A DNA stretch of 64,000 nucleotides, taken from the NCBI GenBank assembly GCA_025201845.1, contig MU603939.1, positions 192,597-256,596 on the forward strand. Reading direction: 5' to 3'. Shown here piece after piece: positions 61,369-64,000 of the stretch. Numbering within the stretch: the first letter of the stretch is position 1; every line of letters starts with the position of its first letter. The DNA comes from Martensiomyces pterosporus. Taxonomy: Eukaryota > Kickxellomycota > Kickxellomycetes > Kickxellales > Kickxellaceae. A program made the position numbers and the translations under genes. The notes under the pieces are model-generated. The model saw nothing but the letters and a program-made list of their open reading frames with translations. It ran no database searches and was not told the DNA's origin.

Positions 61369-62013
61369 CTTGCTTTCGCCACACCCGTTCACTTCGCGGC
61401 CATTTCTCTCCGCCATGCTTCCATTTTCTTTCTTCCAACTCCTGTAAGCTCATTCTTTTTCTTTTTCTTTCCGGTTGACTATCCTACAACATGCAAATAG
61501 CTTCCAGCCAGGTTGCCGCACTCTGGAACCGCAGCCGCTGAATTTCAGCCGCCACAGGTTGGCTGAGATCGTGATGCATTTAGTGCTACAAGGATCAAGG
61601 AGGGCTGGGAAAATAGATGCATGCTATGTTAGAAAATTTGGATTTCCCAATATCAAGTGTTTCGCTTTCTACTCACACTGAGCTTTTTCTCACTAATCGT
61701 TAGTTCACATTGAGCTCTTTCTTGTTGATGTTTGTGTTTAGCGAACGTAAAGAGCTGAGAGATGGACACATGTCAACTGTGGCGAGGTTTAGCATATAGT
61801 GCTGTGGTTAGAGTTTCCGAGGCCGGTGCTTTGTGTTTTGCTGCTCGGCATTTTTGATCCATGCACCTGCTTTTGGTGTCAGTTCCGCTTTCGTGCCGCT
61901 GCACGTTTTTCAGCTGCTGAGCGCTTTCCGCGTCTCCACGGTCTTGCAGCATAAATGCCAGGCCTAGTGGCACTGTGGCTTGCATCCTGCGTGCGGGCCC
62001 CCTGTATCCATGA
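61369..62013. other. Intergenic after NOT1, no gene recognised
   Basis: 645 bases. A T-rich stretch follows the NOT1 stop (CTTTTTCTTTTTC near 61456). Otherwise AT-richer than the gene-dense part and without clear ORFs. Confidence 0.5.
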
Positions 62014-62910
62014 TCACTGAATCATCTGTGTGAGCTCGTCCTCCAGGATGTATTGCCGGCGCATGTCTCTTGCCGTCTGCAAAGTCTTCCTTCGGGGTGC
62101 CTTCTTCAGGGTCACCCGCAGTTCATCACTGCTTGAATGCTGCGAGAGATCAGGGGCGATGTCCCATCTACGTGGCCGCTTGAGGTGCGCACTGGATTCG
62201 ACATTTGCCGTGGGCTCCTTCCTTGTGCCGTCAGCTGTTTGAGGGATCAGCGGTTTGTCAGACATGAGGTTATCCATCTCTGCACTTTGATATGTGGCGT
62301 TGCTGGAAGAGTCGCTTAGCTCCTGCTCAGGGTCGCTGTCCGAAGAATTAGCTGTTTCTGTGTGTTCTGACCCTGGATCGTGGGATGTCAGGTCCGAATG
62401 CGCTGCTGCACCGTCATCCTCGTCTTCAGGAGGGGACCAGATATTCAGGTTAAGCTGCTCGTTATCGGATTCGCTCAGCTGCTCTGGCTCTGAAGTGTGA
62501 GCTGATTCTGGTTCTTCCGGGATCGGCTCGAGCCCTGAGTGGTCCGCATCCGAATTATCTGCACTTGACTGGTATGTGTCCGAGTACTCATGCGTCGAGA
62601 AGGGGACTCGGTCCGGGATCTGGTCGAAATCCATTGCTGGATGGGGTGGCTCCCGGGCCATTGGTGCCGGTGACTGCGTTTCTGACTGTGGCGGACTCAG
62701 TTCGCTTCGTGATCCAGCTCAGCTGCCCCCGCTGTAGCTTGTTGTCGCGGGAGCAGTGTTGTCTCCAGGTGTTTGGCGGCGCTCATCGAGGATTCGTTGC
62801 TCGCTGTCCTCATCCCAGTAGTAGGGCATCAGAATGTCGCCCGGCATCTGGAATCAGCTGCGGTCTGCCGGGTCCTCGAGGGTGTAGGTTGTCATAAAGG
62901 AAGACTCCAT
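62014..62910 (-). pseudogene. Acidic disordered ORF broken by two in-frame TGA codons
   Basis: One minus-strand frame runs from ATG at 62910 to the stop at 62014 (299 codons), interrupted by TGA at 62856-62854 and 62721-62719, both preceded by AGC. Three open parts result: 18, 44 and 234 codons; the last has an ATG at 62661 giving 215 residues. Composition is acidic and Ser-rich (EPIPEEPESAHTSEPEQ), then basic near the end (LKRPRRWDIAPDLS, LKKAPRRKTLQTARDMRR). No family recognised. Options are a decayed gene, a transposon-linked ORF, a short protein starting at 62661, or unspotted introns (no GT donors flank the stops). Codon use is looser than in the housekeeping genes. Confidence 0.4.
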
Positions 62911-63500
62911 TTTTTCGCCACGTCTCATAGCAGCACACACGCCCAACCCCCACCAGCAAAACTTCCAAAACTTTTTTGGCCAATCATCCCAAGTCACATG
63001 CTTTCCCCCCTTGATCGCAGATTACGAAGGTCGCTCTCACGTGCAGCATTTGAGATGAAAATATAAACAAACTGCGCAGGCAGCACTGCAACGAAGGCTA
63101 TACCAAAAAGGCGTGCTTTTTGCCTCTGCCTCACCCCTTCTCGACTACTTTCTAACCCCTGTATCTCTATTCTCAAGCGTTAGCTCCTTTCTAACCCTTT
63201 CTAACTCCTTTCTAACATCTTTTCTAACCCCCTTGTAACCTCCCAGCCTTAAACATTCACTTTCTAACCCACGCATTTCACTGGCACGAGCTGCCGGGTG
63301 CAGTCTCTTGCTCCTAGTTGTTTCTATTTCTTGTATTCTCTTGCCTATGCTTAAATATGGCCCTCTGCTCCCACATTCACGCACAAATACGCACGCATAC
63401 ATCCCTGCCTTCTTTCATCTCCCTTGTCTTGCTCTTCTCTATGCTGATTAACTATGTTATAATGGTTTAACGCTGAGCATAACGAGGATCTAGAGCATAA
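62911..63500. other. Non-coding spacer near the transposon-like gene
   Basis: 590 bases between the broken ORF and the zinc-knuckle gene. Contains the TTTCTAAC block (63149-63268) and otherwise AT-richer sequence. An 85-codon minus frame across the repeat (VRKELERVRKE-like) is probably a by-product of the repeat. Confidence 0.45.
63149..63268 (+). repeat. TTTCTAAC short repeat block
   Basis: Six exact TTTCTAAC copies at 63149, 63188, 63198, 63209, 63221 and 63261, most followed by CC or TCC, plus a near copy (CTTGTAACC) at 63232. Spacing is irregular (39, 10, 11, 12 and 40 bases), so this is a clustered motif rather than a strict minisatellite. Confidence 0.85.
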
Positions 63501-64000
63501 CTACCTCGGGTTCGGAGGGAGCATACCTTCCTGGGGGCATGTCTTCCGATTGTGACCTTCGCTTTTGCATTTTGAGCACTTCGATGCATTCCGTGGCTTC
63601 TTTTGTGGAGTACCTTGGCCAGTAGCCTTTGCCACTCTTGCTGTGTCAGTTTGGACAGAATCGCCCGAGATCTTGCTCGCTGCGCGCTTATTCTTTGACT
63701 TGCGGCCCTTGGTTGTTGCTGCTCGTACAGACAGGTTTTCAGGTAACACCTCGTCCATATGGACATAGTCAGATACCATGCTATATCCAAACTTCACCAT
63801 GGAGAACACTGTGCTTGCGGCTAGGAGATCAGGAACCCTCTTCAGATCGCCGAGGAATCCTTCGAGACATATCTGTAGATCGTCGACGCTATCCACTTCT
63901 GTGTTGCTGCCACCGTCTATAGTGTTTTCTGCATCATTATCGTCGCCCATACCGGTATGCTCCACCGCTTCATTCTGGATCACTACATCATCTGGCAGAT
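63501..64000 (-). CDS. C-terminus of a zinc-knuckle transposase-like protein (partial)
   Basis: The frame is open from the window edge (64000) to a stop at 63501, so the N-terminal part lies outside. The visible 165 residues show an acidic linker, a helical stretch (LQICLEGFLGDLKRVPDLL, FSMVKFGYSMVSDYV), a Lys/Ser-rich segment (KGRKSKNKRAASK) and a C-terminal CCHC knuckle (CSKCKSEGHNRKTCPQ). This order, with the knuckle last, is typical of the C-terminal end of MULE/FAR1-type transposases and domesticated relatives. No catalytic domain is visible, so the class is inference. Together with the broken ORF next door it marks the right end as an accessory zone. Confidence 0.5.
   Translation of the reverse strand, partial: LPDDVVIQNEAVEHTGMGDDNDAENTIDGGSNTEVDSVDDLQICLEGFLGDLKRVPDLLAASTVFSMVKFGYSMVSDYVHMDEVLPENLSVRAATTKGRKSKNKRAASKISGDSVQTDTARVAKATGQGTPQKKPRNASKCSKCKSEGHNRKTCPQEGMLPPNPR

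Noticed and set aside
63149..63268. Telomeric repeat array
   Set aside because: CTAACCC occurs but the units are irregularly spaced and not the tandem CCCTAA form.
1..64000. CRISPR array, bacterial operon or prophage
   Set aside because: No regularly spaced direct repeats with unique spacers, and all genes are eukaryotic with introns.

Overview
This window reads as nuclear DNA of a fungus. It is GC-rich and densely packed, with short introns (GTAAGT/GTATGT-type donors, YAG acceptors, CTAAC-type branch points) and many CAG/CTG runs. Fungal hallmarks are a Chs7-type chitin synthase export chaperone, three protein O-mannosyltransferases, a Pho88/SND3 protein and a JEN-type carboxylate transporter. 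The joint presence of HOOK, an EDC4-like protein, an AFF-like scaffold and a ZSWIM7/Sws1-like protein fits an early-diverging filamentous fungus. My guess is Kickxellomycotina (Coemansia-like); this is inference, not proof.

Layout, left to right: Puf4-like RNA-binding protein (minus, C-terminal tail cut by the window); mitochondrial ribosome recycling factor (minus) divergent from an EDC4-like WD40 decapping scaffold (plus); Pho88/SND3 (minus); an unassigned ATP-grasp-like protein (minus); branched-chain aminotransferase (minus); three tandem PMT2-class O-mannosyltransferases (plus); SFT2 (minus) divergent from NAC-alpha (plus); Ski2-type helicase (plus); HOOK (minus) divergent from a 1632-residue protein with ASH/MSP-like beta domains (plus); MCM7 (minus); AFF-like protein (minus); eIF4A (minus); Sws1-like SWIM protein and a possible small two-exon gene (minus); JEN transporter (plus); Chs7-like protein (minus, five exons) divergent from NOT1 (plus, 2191 residues). 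The last 2.6 kb look like accessory or transposon-linked sequence: an open frame broken by two TGA codons, a short TTTCTAAC repeat block, and the C-terminus of a zinc-knuckle protein cut by the window edge.

Functionally, five genes act on cytoplasmic mRNA fate (Puf4-like, EDC4-like, Ski2, eIF4A, NOT1), and two more act in protein biogenesis (NAC-alpha, mitochondrial RRF). A second group serves secretion and the wall (three PMTs, Pho88/SND3, SFT2, Chs7).

Splice models were worked out by hand. I trust those where exon phases and the family N-terminus agree: HOOK, MCM7, eIF4A, the AFF-like gene and Chs7. The first exons of NOT1, Pho88 and the middle PMT are likely but less certain. The first exons of the Puf4-like and ATP-grasp-like genes are unresolved.
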